A DNA stretch of 64,000 nt from Prunus persica (taxonomy: Eukaryota > Streptophyta > Magnoliopsida > Rosales > Rosaceae): assembly GCF_000346465.2 (NCBI RefSeq), contig NC_034009.1, forward strand, positions 43,384,649-43,448,648, written 5' to 3'. Under the pieces are notes generated by a model that was given only the letters and a program-made list of their open reading frames with translations, ran no database searches and was not told where the DNA came from. Position numbers and translations under genes: made by a program. The first letter of the stretch is position 1, and every line of letters starts with the position of its first letter. Of this stretch, positions 1 to 13,436 are shown in pieces.

Positions 1-88
1 CAAGTTATGATGTGATTTACCCCACCCCCTTACACTTTCTCCCCATAATTATTAATAATAATTATATTTAATGGAAGAAGCAAGAAAT

Positions 89-2214
89 TTAGCCCCAAAG
101 TTCTCGATCTTTGTCCAAGTATCTGCCTCCTCCAACAGGTCTGATACCATTCATATCAAGAGTCCATTTCTCAAACGTACACCTCAAGAAATCATAATAT
201 CCTCCATGAAGAGAGAGCATCTCTTTCTTTGCTCTGTCTTCTATCCATGGGTATGTCCGTAAATTCAATAATGAACTATTGATTGATTCCTGTAATAGAA
301 TGAAAATTTTTATAATACCCCAAGGATGACCACATTTAAAGACTTGCTCTATATTTTTTTTAAAAACCAATTGGTAACGAGTGGAAATTGCATGAATCTT
401 TTAATATTCTCAGGCAATACTTTTAATTCCCCGTCCTGGGATTCACACTCTCAATAGAATCTGTTTTGTTGAATCGCCATTAGTTAGAAACAATCTATTG
501 GTCGCATTTTAGGAGACGTTTAAAACCTTCCTCTTAGAAATTAATCACAAGTAAATAAGCCTAAGAAGAGTATCAAGTGGAAAGGACTCAAGGAGTACCT
601 TCTCACAGTGTCTGCATTGCTGATCAAAGCTAAGGTGTGGTGCAACAGCTTTTGTTCTTAGTTTGGCAACTTTGGCATTGATAACCCAACTATGAGTTAA
701 GCTACTGAAAGCAGAATCACAGAAAAAAAAAATTGCAGCATTTAAAGAAAATTGATGTCCTGAAAATACCATGTGAACAAAAGTGAGAAAGGATCAATTG
801 TTAAGAAACCTTGAATCACCATCATCTTGCATTCTCATGAGGGTCTCAATTCCTGCACAGCTACTGTGGCCAATGACTAATATATTCTTAACCTGAAGTC
901 AGCCATAAACATTTTGATCAATTTTCAAGGTCGCTAGCTCCATAACCCCGAATTTGGAGATGGATTCCGATTTTAAGCAAAGCACAGTTAAGTTATACAT
1001 AAACACAGAGGTTGAAAGAGATTCGAGAGCAAGATGACATACTTCAAGAGTATTTACTGCAAACTCAAGGGCAGCATTAGTTTCTGATGCTTCATTCTGC
1101 AAAAGACAAAGGTTGATTTGAAGGATTTGAAGGATTATATTTCAGACTCGAGGTAATATGTCACGACTCAGGGAAGCGCACGCTTAATACATACCTCAAA
1201 TGGGGGAACAAGGTTTGCTACATTTCTAATCATGAATGCTTCTCCAGGTTGAAAGCCTAGGATGTTAGAGGGACATACCCTAGAGTCTGCACAAGCAATC
1301 ACCATGAACTGTTTTTGAACTTGTAAGTTTATTTATATGGAACTGTCCAATTTCAAGCTGAACAGAAGCAAGAAGTATTAAAAACAAGATAAAAATTAAA
1401 TTTGTATAATTACCTTGGGTGCTTGAGCTTGAGCTAGAGTTTGGAAATGCTCTGACTCTTTCCTGTTCAATATAGTATAATTACCACACAGACCAATATG
1501 CAATCAAGTTGTGTGTAACATTTAACTGCTACTTACAAAAATTTGTGCTTCTTAAAACTCAGAAACCTCTCTTTCATCTCACCAAACAAGTCAGGCCCAT
1601 TATTAGCTTTTGACACATTTTCTCCTTCACAATTTGAACATTCATGGGCAAGTTCCATGGAATCACTTGAAGCCTCCAGCCTTCTAACTGGTTGTCTTCT
1701 GCAAAACGACAGCCGATCATAGCAGTTATGGTGGAGCTCTTAGTGGTATCATTATATATCTATAAGATTAAAATTCAAGAGTTTCCCTAGTCATGAATTT
1801 CTGTTTTCTTTTTTGGGTGAAAATGAATTTCCTCTTTTCAATAAAGACAGATTAAATCATATTTCTTGTGATCCAGATATTCAAACATGGAACTAAAATA
1901 ATAGAGGTTGTGAGGTAAAAAAAAAAAAGAATGTGACATTTCAAGCACAATAATTCATATCAAAGAGCAATGATTGGAAGATATACTTACTTGACTGAAG
2001 GCAGTAATTCTACATGGGTTCCTTGTTCAACTTCTGCAGAATTTGTCTAGGAATTTTCACATATTAAAGAAACAAAATCTGGGTATCAGTAGTGACACAA
2101 CCGATTTGATAATAAATATATATATTATTGAGAGCTTGAAACAAGTACCAGGTTTGAGGCAGAGGATTTTCTTCTGTAATTGCTACAGGTTGAGGAAGGT
2201 CTTACAGCTGCCAT
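89..2214 (-). CDS. beta-carbonic anhydrase, chloroplast type (BCA5-like), nine coding exons
   Basis: Catalyses reversible hydration of CO2 to bicarbonate; the closest plant group is BCA5, thought to be plastid-targeted. Reading the complement, coding exons fit 2214-2149, 2046-1991, 1698-1537, 1462-1414, 1308-1195, 1096-1043, 892-810, 704-599 and 289-89, all with GT-AG borders and matching phases, giving 296 aa (family about 300). The zinc-site signatures are present: [10 protein letters not shown] (Cys, Asp-Arg) in exon 5 and GHSSCAG (His, Cys) in exon 7. The N-terminus is rich in Ser/Arg ([20 protein letters not shown]), as expected of a transit peptide. The C-terminal exon ends in DKDRELWG. 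A 5'UTR intron is likely, with a donor near 2327. The ATG at 2214 is chosen because it opens the transit-like exon and keeps phase. Family assignment is firm; the BCA5 subgroup is inferred. Confidence 0.9.
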
Positions 2215-2244
2215 TGTTGAAAGAATCCGACGAGCTTTTGAGCC

Positions 2245-2904
2245 TGCAATTGTGAAAACAAACAAAGATTCATGAGTTTAATGATATACAGGTAAGTTGG
2301 TTGGTTGGTTTCTGATAATACTTACGGATTGGGAAGACCATCTCTGTTCGTTCCCGCCTTCACATGCGGTCGGTCCAAAAAGATGAGTTTTTAGTTCAAG
2401 AAATAATTTTTTATTTTTTTATTATAATGAAATGTGAATACAATACAGAAAAAGGCTTCAATCTTATCCAATCCCGACCTGTAGTCATCCAGAGTTTGTA
2501 AAGTGACGTGGATATGCCTATTTGGAACTACATGATTTTTGAATGGGAAAAATAAATTTAGAATCTGAAAAAGAAAATTCTGAATTTTTAAATTGACATA
2601 CATCAATAATCTTATTTGAATTCATAAAAAAAAATTAAAAATTAAAAATTAATCATATATTACAATTAAAAATTTAAACTAAACATAAGAGGTTATTGTT
2701 TGATTGTTTCAGTCTGCTTCTTTTTTTCCTCAAAGAGAAGAAAAAAAAAAAAAATCTGATCTCAGTATATCTCATATATATAAATCCAAAAACAAAAAAC
2801 AAAAAACAAAAAAATCCTACTGATTTTATTCCATGTAATCCAGGATCCAGGTTTCTGTACACCAACCCAAAATATGAGTTTCCCTTTTTGCCCTCACTAC
2901 TTCC
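2245..2904. other. intergenic, AT-rich
   Basis: Holds the likely 5'UTR exon and promoter of the carbonic anhydrase gene (about 2245-2400) and the 3' flank of the bHLH gene. A/T homopolymer runs lie at 2735-2755 and 2790-2812. No further gene is seen. Confidence 0.6.
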
Positions 2905-3719
2905 TTAATATTCATTCTCATCCTCATAAACCGACCCATAAACCCGAGCTCGCTTTTTCCCCAAAACCAACCGACCCGGCCCACAACCTGAGGCCCGATT
3001 CTCCACCACAGCCTTCAAAGCCCGCTTCAAAGCCCTAACCTCCTCCTCCCCGCCACCGCCGGCCCATTGCATCACAACCACATTCTTGGTCCGCCCCCCA
3101 ACAGTCATCATCTCGGCCCGGATCGCCCTGGCCTGAACGGACCGGATCGCCTGGATCAAGTCCCGGTTCAGACCCGGCCTATCCTCGCAACACAGCGTCG
3201 CCTTCAGAAGCCTCGCCTCGCCGTCGCAATAGCTCACCGTGGCCTCGTCCGACTCGCCCGGAAACGGCCAGGGCTCCGAACCGGTGCTGCCACCGCAGCA
3301 CGAGCCCCCGTCCTGTCGCGCAAGGTCACCAGCCTGCCTCCTCAGCTCCCGAACGTGCTGCACCACCTCCGCTAGCAACGACGCCTTGTCCGTCTGCGCA
3401 TAAAATTAAAATCACGCCGAGTACAATTACCATAATGCCCCTATATTGAAATCGAAATAACGAGAAAGGGAGCATGTTTTGGTTTTTTCACCCGGGTGGT
3501 GTTGGGGAGGAGAGTGCGGAGGGTGGAGAGGTGGGTGTTGATACGCTGCCTGCGTCTCCTCTCGGCTTCCTTGTGGCTCTTGGATGCTTCTGCTGACCTG
3601 GAGGTCTCGGTCATGGAGGCTGCTGGGCTCAGGATGGAATCTGCGCCGTCCATCAGGTTGACCAGCGACGGGTCGTGTGCGTAGTGATTTTGATCAGACC
3701 AGCTCAGGAAAGGAAGCAT
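2905..3719 (-). CDS. bHLH transcription factor (bHLH106/107/30-like) with C-terminal ACT-like region
   Basis: DNA-binding basic helix-loop-helix regulator, nuclear. Exon 1 is 3719-3492 and exon 2 is 3393-2905, joined at ACC-CGG|ACG-GAC to give NTTR-TDKASLLAEVV, the normal join inside the HLH. Total 238 aa. The basic region reads SHKEAERRRRQRIN with the H-E-R contact residues for E-box recognition, followed by the HLH to about residue 95. The C-terminal half has the ACT-like pattern (LLKATLCCEDRPGLNRDLIQ) typical of this small subgroup. The gene is GC-rich compared with its surroundings. Start: the ATG at 3719 begins MLPFLSWSDQNH, a familiar opening for the subgroup. GA-rich sequence (3811-3877) lies just upstream in the probable 5'UTR. 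The exact Arabidopsis counterpart is not resolved. Confidence 0.88.
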
Positions 3720-4480
3720 TTTTTTTTTTTCTCTCGTAATGAAAATCAAGTGTTTGAGAATAAGAAGAGTTGGGTTTTGTTGGGTAGGTGTAGTTATAGG
3801 GAACTGGGGTGTACTGAGAGAGAGAGAGAGATGGGTTTGAAGAAGAAGAAGAGAGAAAGTGAGAGGAAGAAGAGCAAGTAGGAGTTGGGAGAAGTGAAGT
3901 GAACAAGAAAAACAGTGAGTTATTTGACTTGGTTTTTACTTTTTTATTTATTTACCGCTGATGGGTTGATGAGATAATAAATAAATAAATAAAATATTAA
4001 AATTTAAACAAGCGAACATGAATATAGATTATTTAGATAAATAAAAGGAAATTAAAGAAAGAACATGGAAAACGTGAATCGAGGCAGGACTAGAAACTTG
4101 GAGAAAGGGCAAAAAGAGTGAAAGAGGGGAAGGGTTTGGAAGGGGACCAAGGGAATATTGTTAAAGAATCCGTGTGACATGTCCATGTTACCAAGTATGT
4201 CAATTTTATTATTATTTGAAAGTTCAAGCATGTTACATTGTATTATCCACCCAAAAAAATAAACATGTCATATTGTGATTAAAATAAAATCGCTTATAAG
4301 TTAACAAATAAAGGTTAACGTAGTAATACGTACTTTTCTTGCGAGTATTTGCGCATTTGGGAGGAGATCGAATCCAAGACCTAATCAACTTTAGTTTTTT
4401 CGAAGTCAAGAAGAAGTAACTTTTGAGCTTCAGTAAAATCACATTAAAGTTAACAAAAGTTTAACTAGTAATGGATTTGT
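3720..4480. other. intergenic; bHLH 5' flank
   Basis: Contains GA/GAA-rich 5'UTR-like sequence to about 3910, then AT-rich promoter-like DNA. No coding potential recognised. Confidence 0.5.
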
Positions 4481-5260
4481 TGTTGGTGCTCAAAACTAGA
4501 TGATCAGTAGTGGGCTGAAACTTAAAGATGAGGTGTGATCTGATTTGCATTCAGTAAGAACTTCCCTTCGGCAAGCTGAGGATTATCTGCACAGAGAGAG
4601 AGAGAGAGGGAAGGAAAGAGCAGTAGATAAGACCTAAGACACCGGTGTGGTGCCAGCTGAAAGTCCTTTGATGCTAAAGTTAGCCGAAGAATAGAGGAGT
4701 TAGCTATTGATAAAGTAAAGGCATAAGTGTCAAGTAGCTGTTACCTTGTACCTTGGAGGCAATGGACTCTATTTATAGAGGTATTTGTGTGTCCTCTTGA
4801 TGTAAATTTTCGATGTGTGACTTGTGGGAGTAACCTAAAAGGCTGCCACATGTCCTAGCGAATATACCAGTAAAGAACCTGAGAGATTCCTACAAGATAC
4901 CTTCTGGGAGGCTAAATTGATAGAAGGTGCCGAGGGTACCTGCCGACTGTCGATTGCGAACTTATGCACTGGGCCAGCCAATGTGGAATTGGTCGTGGGT
5001 GTCGAGGGCACCAACCGATTGTTGTAAGGCTGGGCTGGTTAGTGTGGGCTCTTGGGCCCTAATTGATGTAGAATCAGTAAGTGGTGTCGAGGGGCGACTA
5101 CCAATTGTAATGCCAAATAGGCCAGCATGGGCTCCTGGGCCTTGCTTGGTGTCAGGTCCTTTCCACGTGTCATGGCATGAAAGGCCAGTCAGATATGATA
5201 CAAACATTTGTAAAACCCCATTATCTAACCCACATAATCTTACAAAATTGATGTCATAAT
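4480..5260. repeat. possible degraded retrotransposon LTR with internal repeats
   Basis: A TATA-like stretch (CTATTTATAGAGG, near 4770) is followed by GC-richer sequence than its surroundings. Within 4927-5160 three related segments begin GTGCCGAGGG, GTGTCGAGGG and GTGTCGAGGG, each with GGGCC and TTGG/ACC spacings, at about 70-90 bp intervals. Open frames here on both strands are probably incidental. A solo or truncated LTR is my best guess; no ends or target duplication were found. Confidence 0.35.
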
Positions 5261-6540
5261 TGTGATTAAGAAAATATTTTATCTGAACGAGCAATGCATA
5301 TTTGGTTTAATAGTTTTTATTTTCGTTTTTACAGTGATGTAGCTTTGTTGTAAGGAAAAAAAACCATTAATATTAAACTCAAAATTTAAAAAGAGGAAAC
5401 ACATATATAAACACAAGATAATGTAGAAAAAGAAAGGAGAGTACAAAATTGAAGTTGATAGCTCTTAGCAATTAATCCAATAAGGTTGCGTGAACGGCGG
5501 CGGCAACAGCTTTTTTTAGGAGAATCAAAGGTGACAGCAGCGACATCATTAGCCGACAACCTCTTTTGCCTTCGCCTTCACTTTCCAGTTTCAGTTATTG
5601 CTTTTCTTGCCCTTGGTTTCACTTTCTCCCAACCTTTTCCTCCTTTTGCTCTCTCTCTCTCTCTCTCTCTCTCCTCTTCTTCTTTTTTTTTTTTCTTTAA
5701 GAACTTACTGGTTTTCAAAAATAGCAAGGATCTAAACAATTGGAGATGACAATAGAAATAACCTAGGATCCTAGATTGCATCATCGACTAAGAAAAATCA
5801 ATCAAAATGTGATAATAAGAAAAACGTGGTAGCAAAGAATATACATTTGAACTAAGTGCAATTTCCTGAATGTTTGATCAATCAAGCATCATCAGCATCG
5901 CTTCCACCAATCTGAGTTTCCAGAGTTAAAGTAGTTGCTTCCATCAGGACCAAGAGTATGGAATGTCTCAAGGATAAATTTCCCTTCTTTGTACTACTTC
6001 TGGCTTTTCTCCCTTGCAGCCTCATATTTCCCAACCCACCATTGAACTACACGAAACACAAACAGTGTAATCGTGTTATCATGATCCACTCTTCTCTCTC
6101 CAAGTGTGACATTTACAAATTTATCAAAAAGATAAACCCTTTCATGTCTTCGGTTAAACGACTTAGAATTTTAGAAAGTATGTCATCAACAAGAGCAGGA
6201 TGAGTTTTGCAGTGCTTGCAGCTAGATGTCTCCTTCAAGACTGATCCCAAACAACCTTCCCATGTCGTTACTTTAGAGTCTACATCTTTAGCTTTCTTAA
6301 TTTCTCTTCCCGCAGTTACAAGGGAGCATAATAGCAGCAAAATAGATTCTGTGTTGCACTCTCCTATTTTATTTTATTTTTTCTTTGTCTAATTGACTTT
6401 CTTTTATTTATTTATGTGAGTTTTAGTTTTGAGGGCATTTAAGTCTATTTAATTGAGTTTTTGGCTATTTTTAAAACTGACATTTATGAAAGTTGGGCGT
6501 AAATTTTGGCTATTTTTTATAAAAACTCATTTGAGAAGGG
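5260..6540. other. intergenic; CT microsatellite and unrecognised relic
   Basis: A CT/T tract lies at 5650-5695. Around 5958-6340 both strands stay open for 60-80 codons, for example a minus-strand stretch with KETSSCKHCKTHPALVDDIL, but no family is recognised. It may be a decayed exon of an unknown gene. Confidence 0.35.
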
Positions 6541-6559
6541 GGGGCTTTCGCATGCATTG

Positions 6560-7040
6560 CCATTGCCAATATGCCAAAAAGGTTCAAATCTAAGATTATT
6601 AATATGCAAGTCAATGTCTTTTTCAACTGGGCTAAACCCCATTGACATGGGCATATTTTAATTTAGGTCATGTTGCACAATTTGGATGTATCACTTCGTT
6701 ATGTTACGTCTATCAAATCTTAGTTCATGTGTGAAGTTTTCAAGGGTAAACTGTCTTTTCAAAACATGAAATCTCATTTAACCCTTATTTGGTCACTAAA
6801 ATTTAAAAAAAATGATTTAATGACGCTAAAATATTGTTTAAGTTTCAACAAGATTCATTTAAAATTGAAGAAAATGTTCTACTTTATATGTTCAACGTTG
6901 GGTAATAATTTGTCATTGGTGACGTGAATGTACATTATCAAGTGTTATTTGGGTTCAAACTGACCATTGGTCTGCAAGTCAATGCCCTTTCCACTCAACT
7001 AGCCCTCGTTGACTATGACACAACTGTATTTGAGTACGCA
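6560..7040 (-). repeat. degraded tRNA-derived SINE-like sequences (two)
   Basis: On the minus strand 7020-6945 reads GGGCTAGTTGAGTGG (A-box-like), then GTCAGTTTGAACCC (B-box-like). A similar arrangement appears at 6650-6585 (AGCCCAGTTGAAAAAG then AGATTTGAACC). Spacing of 40-55 bp fits pol III promoters of old SINEs. Ends are not defined. Confidence 0.4.
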
Positions 7041-9790
7041 TCCCACAATATTTTTTTTCTAGATATTAAGACGATATTTTACTGAGCATTAAGAATCATT
7101 AGGGTAAAGGAGGATCATCATTCCATAACATAATAAAACCATCAATAAATGTTACCAAGTTTCAAGCAATGAGCAACCTCGGTACACTGTTGTTCACCCC
7201 AAAAAGCATAGTTGTGGATTTTAAAGCCATGAAATTGATTGACCATAGCCAATTTTCACCCAAACAAACTGTAGAGAAAAGTATGATGAAGGTCACAAAC
7301 AAAAACTTAAATACACTACACTACCAATATATCTGATCATTTTGGTCCCTAAAATTGGAGAAAAAGTTTCCATGGCATGGTCTGTGTTGTCTCTTCTCTC
7401 CCTGTCATCACTTGGAAAAAACCCTTCGTTTCTTTTGCCTTAGGTTTTAACTGTGACCCAATATTAGTACTTCAATCTGTCCAGAAATACATCAATTTTT
7501 TTTTCTTATAAAAAATTTAATTAAACAAAATAAAATTCCAAAGATTACCCATCTTGTGAGGACTGAGGATGCTAGGTGGACCCCACAAAGGCATGAATTG
7601 AAAACGTTGAGGGAGAGAGGAAGTAAGATCAACATCCCATCTCAGTAGGGCAGCCGACCAACAAGTGCTGAGAGTTCAGATTGTGATGCAGAAGAGAGCA
7701 GAGGTTGCAGTCATAATAAAAATTTATTCACTATGGGCTATATGCAAATTACAACAGTTTTTATGAACATGACATCTGCCTATAGGCTCTCTGTCTCTCT
7801 CTATATATATAAATAGTGATTCCACCATATTTCAGAGCATGCCATGCCTCTGGTTCTGGCTTCTGGCTTCTGGCTTCTGGCTTCTGCCTGGACCACACAC
7901 CCTAAAATGGCTTTTGTTTGAACCCCATTATATTTGTGTAGGTCCTGCTGACAGTCCAAAACCTAGCTATAAGTTTTTTGGCTTTGCTAAGAGCTAAAAG
8001 CTTGAATGCTAACTTGAGCCATGCCAATGAATAAAGGAACTGCAGCAACTAATAACAAGAGCAATAAAGAAACCAAAAATAAAGTAGCCAAGGTAAAAAA
8101 CAAACTACGCAGGTGTAGCATGTTTTCAAGGGGCAAATATTGGCGTATGCATGGAATATGTTAATGAGAATGATAACATAATGATATAGTTTATTTAGTT
8201 TATAAAAATTACAATTTATGGTAATGTATAAAACCACAATTTGGCAGTTAGTGTAACATTCCAATTCCCTGAAAACTGTGCTAATTTATTTTAACTAGTT
8301 ATATATTGTCACAAGAGAACACAAACTATATTTCAAAGGTTAAAATAGTAAAAATCAAAAGAACTGAACATTCATGGTTGAATGTTGTTTTAACGTTAAA
8401 ACAAGTGTACCGCATCGTTATTGGTTTAATGGTATTTATCTTCCCAATATCGAAATAGTTTTTTCAACAAAAAAAATATTTATTTATTTATTAAAAAATA
8501 TTGGAAGAAATTTCAAGTTTGAAACCTCCTAACCATCAAAAAGATTAAATGACAATAAAAGGTTAGTAGAAGACTTGTTCGGGACTATCGTAGTACTAAG
8601 CTAGGCCTCCGGCTATCTGTAGTTTATCGGCACCCTAAAAATCATGCACTCCTCCCTGAATTTGACAATAAGTGTAATATAAGCCAAGCCTAGCATTGTT
8701 GGCTTTAGTTCATTGTTTTGCTCTCCCAACCACTTGGGAGAAGAAAAATGTTTAATTGCGTTGCAGATCAATCAAGGATGCTTAAAATGTTTAGCAAGTC
8801 AGAAAGAACAAGTTCAAAGAAGAGCTTAAATCTCCAACTCAATGGTTTCATCTGATCAAATGAGACGGATCCAGGATTTCAAAATAGGGTAGACTAGATT
8901 TACCTTATTGAACTATTAGATTTTAGGCTTAAGGAATTGATCATATATATAAAATTTAAGAACATATAATTTTTATTTTATTTGTTTAAAATGCCTATTT
9001 TACACCAACAATGCCAGGTAAGGTCAACCATGATGAAGAAAAATGAATTAAGAGAAGAAAATTCATAAGAAAATTCAAAAATGAAAAGTTATCCTCACAA
9101 AGATAGAGTCAGATAGACAGATGACAACTAGAGGTAACGCTACAATTATCCAATTAGTTCAAATTAATATTTCTGCTATAAATGGTATTAACATTAACAC
9201 TAACTATAAGAAATAAATAAAAAAAACTCACCTGGGCTATAGCCCAGGGTGTACAAGTCATAGGTCCGTGTGATCCAAAAAATAAAAGCGTTTGTTTTTC
9301 AGGCCTTACCAGTATATCTTTCTTCTTTTTGGTTCAGGCCAAAAGATAGAATTTTTTTTCCTACAAAGAAGAATTTACATAAGATATACATAAAATTCTG
9401 CATTTCAAATTCATCACTTTGAAAGTTTCCTTCTACATTCAATTGCTTAACCCAGAAGCACAAAAATAAACTGAGCACAACCCACTAGACTTTGCAACCA
9501 CCCATAAACAAAAACGAGCAAAAAAATCCACTAGCCGAGAATAATCAGGCTTACTTTGTCAGTGACCTTACAGCACAAACCTATGCATCAACTATGCAAT
9601 TCTTACATCAAAAGCTAACAGCTAGCAGCATCTAACGACAAACACAGGTTGTTAAGTCTGAATGGTTCTGGCCAAAATTGAAGTATCTATATGGCACATC
9701 ATAATAGCTGCAAAGGAAGAGAAAAGAAAACTTAGCATTCTTAACAGATAATCAATACCATAACAAACAACAACAATGTAATACCTTAAG
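7040..9790. other. intergenic, no gene recognised
   Basis: AT-rich. Includes a 7-bp minisatellite (CTTCTGG, about five units) at 7855-7887 and a perfect 18-bp palindrome CCTGGGCTATAGCCCAGG at 9231-9248. About 9400-9790 probably includes the 3'UTR of the PWWP gene. Only short open frames elsewhere. Confidence 0.5.
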
Positions 9791-12700
9791 TCAGACAATG
9801 AGTCCATTTTTGTGGAACGGAGATCCTGAAGGAGCAATCAGGCCAAGATGTTGCATCACTCTTAATCTCCGAGCACTCACTTCTGCCTGATCACTTGAGC
9901 CATTTCGTTTAAGTTTCTTTTGCAAACCATCTTCCCTAGGGGATTTTCTTTTTGCTTCTTCCTCTTTGGCAATTGGCATATTTAGCTCCAGCTTACTTTG
10001 TGGTATAGTGACATATTGCTGTCTTCTCGGAGAAACCCTTACCTAATAGTACATTTATTGGATAATGCAAATGCATGACAATGCAATCCATGAAGATAAG
10101 CATGTACATAGACCAGCTAAAGGAACTCACAGAAAATTCAGTTCTCTGAACCTCAGTAGTCTGCAACCAAGTTTCCGTATGTGACATCAAGAATAAGCAA
10201 TTTACGGAACAAGGACCATTGAAAATCAGAACTTACTAAGCTTGACGAATCTGTTTGGTGATTTTCCCTTGCATGATTATGATTGGACACGCATGTAGGA
10301 GAATAAACTGCTACACTTTCTGCTCCATAATATAAACATTTTGACCAATATAAGAATCTATTTGTGAGAAAGAGTAGAGTACTTTCCCTTCAGGTCATTT
10401 CAAACACAGTAATTTCATAAACATCAAATAGTAAATTGCTGCAATAACTGGAGCTGTAACCTTGACAGAAACAAAACTTGAGCTATGACCTCTACTCACA
10501 CACACAAACAGGGAATTTTGGACATGGAATCCCATGATTTACACAAGAAGAAAGCACCATCCGCCTGTTCGAAAGCACCAGTATAGATGTAATCTAGCCA
10601 TGTTCTCTATATCCTTCTCAAATTTATTTAATATGAAGTCTTGAAAGCATTTGACAACCTTTCATAATTGTATTTTCTTTAGGCTCTTTAGAAGATGACA
10701 ACTTAGCATAGGATCTGCTATAAATTCTCAAGACATCCGTCAATTTTAATACTTAAAGCCTTTAAACTTAGATAATAATCAAAATTCGGTTTAACTGATA
10801 CATATTATGCAATACGTTTTTACAGGGATTTTGAGTTGGCTAACCTTTAGACTCAGACCCTTGCTTCTTTGATCTATTGGATTTTAAGCAAGAAACATCC
10901 TGTAGACATATTTAATTGATATAGGAGAAACCATCAACTGCAAGCAAACGTTTTCAATCCTATGCAAGAGCAATTATCAAGGAAAGAATAGTTACCTGCT
11001 CCAGAGCTTTTAGAAGTATTTCCCTATAACAACCATTGTTCTGCTTGAGTATCTGAAAGTTCAACAATCAATAGGCATAAAACTATTATAATCTGGTGGA
11101 AATTAATGCTCAAATACATCAGCAGAATTTAAGGAGATTCTAGAATGCATTCAAAACATACTATGTCAAATTCAGAATGATATTTCAGAGGGTCCACATA
11201 CAAGCTGCAAGAAAACACGCTCAAAAGTTATACGTAACAAGAATACAGATGAAGACAAAACACCTGACCAAGGAAAAAAAGAATTACTATTTATAGCTTC
11301 CATAGAGCCGAACAAGAACCTTCCCTGCTGATCTTTTACTTGGCTTGTTGTTCACATTCACAGTATTGTCATCAACAACCTACCAAATAAACAAGAAGAT
11401 AACGATGTGGATTCTTGACCATGACGAAGTGAACATCAAATAGAATCTGGTGGTATCAGCAAATGAAATTAAATAGCTTGATTACTGAATGCCACAACAA
11501 CCAGCAAATACAGCATCTCAAATACCTGTGCAGGCCACCATGAGCCTCCATTGATCTTCACCCATATCAGATCTGGCACCTTAACTTTCCCTCCCAATTG
11601 ATTAGCAGCAACATCCTCTTCATCTTTCACATCAATACGATCTTTCCCAGTTGAAAGGCGTTTGCTTTTCATTGTCTGCCATTGCAGTTGTTAATTGAAA
11701 ACGGAAAAAAAAAAAACAAGACAAAAACAAAAAACTTCAAAGTAATTTCTTGCCCTACAAACCTCTACAGATAACAAAATTTTACAAATGGAACACGCAT
11801 CTCGGTTTCAAACAATTATGCACAAACAATTGTCACATGTACTTTGCTCTTTTTTTTTTCTTTTAATGAAACTCATGACAATGCAACCCATGAAGATAAG
11901 CATGTACATATACCAGCTAAGGAACTCACAGAAAATTCAGTTCTCTGAGCCTCAGTAGTCTGCAATCAAGAATAAGTAATTTACAGAATAAGGACCATTG
12001 AAAATCAGAACTTACTAAGCTTGACGAATCTGTTTGGTGATTTTCCCCTGCATGATTGCGATTGGACATGTGTGTAGGAGAATAAACAGCTACACTTTCT
12101 GCTCCATAATATAAACATTTTGACCAATATAAGAATCTTTTTGTGAGAAAGAGTAGAGTACTTTCCTTTCAGGTCATTCCTAACACAGTAATTTCATAAA
12201 CCTCAAATAGTAAATTGCTGCAATAACTGGAGCTGTAACCTTGACAGAAACAAAACTTGAGCTATGACCTCTACTCACACACACAAACAGGGAATTTTGG
12301 ACATGGAATCCCATGATTTACAAAAGAAGAAGGCACCATCTGCATGTTCGAAAGCACCAGTATAGATGTATTATAACCATGTTCTCTATATCCTTCTCAA
12401 ATGAAGTCTTGAAAGCGTTTGACCTTACCCTTTCATAATTGTATTTACTTTAGGCTCTTTAGAAGATGACAACTTAACATAGGATCAGCTATAAAATTCT
12501 CAAGACGTCCGTAATACTTAAAGCCTTTAAACTTAGATAATAATCAAAATTCTGTTTAACTGATACATATTATGCAATACATTTTTACAGGGATTTTGAG
12601 TTGGCTAACCTTTAGAGTTGGACCCTTGCTTCTTTGATCTACTGGATTTTAAGCAAGAAACATCCTGTATACATATTTAATTGATATAGGAGAAATCATC

Positions 12701-13436
12701 AACTGCAAGCAAATGTTATCAATCCTATGCAAGAGCAATTATCAAGGAAAGAATAGTTACCTGCTCCAGAGCTTTTAGAAGTATTTCCCTATAACAACCA
12801 TTGTTCTGCTTGAGTATCTGAAAGTTCAACAATCAATAGGCATAAAAGGATTATAATCTGGTGGAAATTAGAGCTCAAATACATCAGCGGAATTCAAGGA
12901 GATTCTAGAATGCATTCAAAACATACTATGTCAAATTCAGAATGATATTTCAGAAGGTCCACATACAAGCTGCAAGAAAACACGCTCAAAAGTTATACAT
13001 AACAAGAATACAGATGAAGACAAAACCCTGACCAAGGAAAAAAAGAATTACTGTTTATAGCTTCCATAGAGCCGAACAAGAACCTTCCCTGCTGATCTTT
13101 TACTTGGCTTGTTGTTCACATTCACAGTATTGTCATCAACAACCTACCAAATAAACAAGAAGATAACGATGTGGATCCTTGACCATGACTAAGTGAACAT
13201 CAAATAGAATCTGGTGGTATCAGCAAATGAAATTAAATTGCTTGACTACTGAATGCCACAACAACCAGCAAATACAGCATCTCAAATACCTGTCCAGGCC
13301 ACCATGAGCCTCCATCGATCTTCACCCATATCAGATCTGCCACCTTAACTTCCCCTCCCAATTGATTAGCAGCAACATCCTCTTCATCTTTCACATCAAT
13401 ACGATCTTTCCCAGTTGAAAGGTGTTTGCTTTTCAT
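9791..13436 (-). CDS. PWWP-domain protein with a tandemly duplicated seven-exon block
   Basis: PWWP domains bind methylated histone tails and DNA in chromatin. The domain opens DLIWVKIDGGSWWPGQV and continues in exon 2 (GKVLVRLYGSYK) and exon 3 (LYVDLLKYHSEFD). Proximal copy exons: 11672-11526, 11379-11288, 11204-11162, 11052-10996, 10899-10845, about 10322-10240, and about 10160-10131. They are followed by a unique last exon 10042-9791 (83 codons, Lys/Arg-rich, ending SGSPFHKNGLIV). The upstream copy repeats the same exons from ATG 13436 (first exon 13436-13290). Each copy sums to 507 nt. Using one copy gives about 252 aa; using both in series stays in frame and gives about 422 aa with two PWWP domains. 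A non-coding first exon (about 15000-14888, donor GTAAGA) joins either ATG exon at CAG|ACAATG. Which form is made is unknown. No specific orthologue recognised. Confidence 0.78.
10068..11875. repeat. tandem duplication, copy A (gene-proximal to 3' end)
   Basis: Covers exons 1-7 of the PWWP gene with their introns. It aligns to copy B along its length with an offset of about 1,764 bp (ATG 11672 versus 13436). The join to copy B is near 11876, where the poly-T/GAAACTCA end of A runs straight into TGACAATGCAACCCATGAAG of B. Confidence 0.85.

Noticed and set aside
9231..9248. Perfect 18-bp palindrome as a regulatory site
   Set aside because: Isolated, not near a promoter; similar CTGGGCTRTAG words occur elsewhere (43632, 16585), so probably part of a dispersed repeat.
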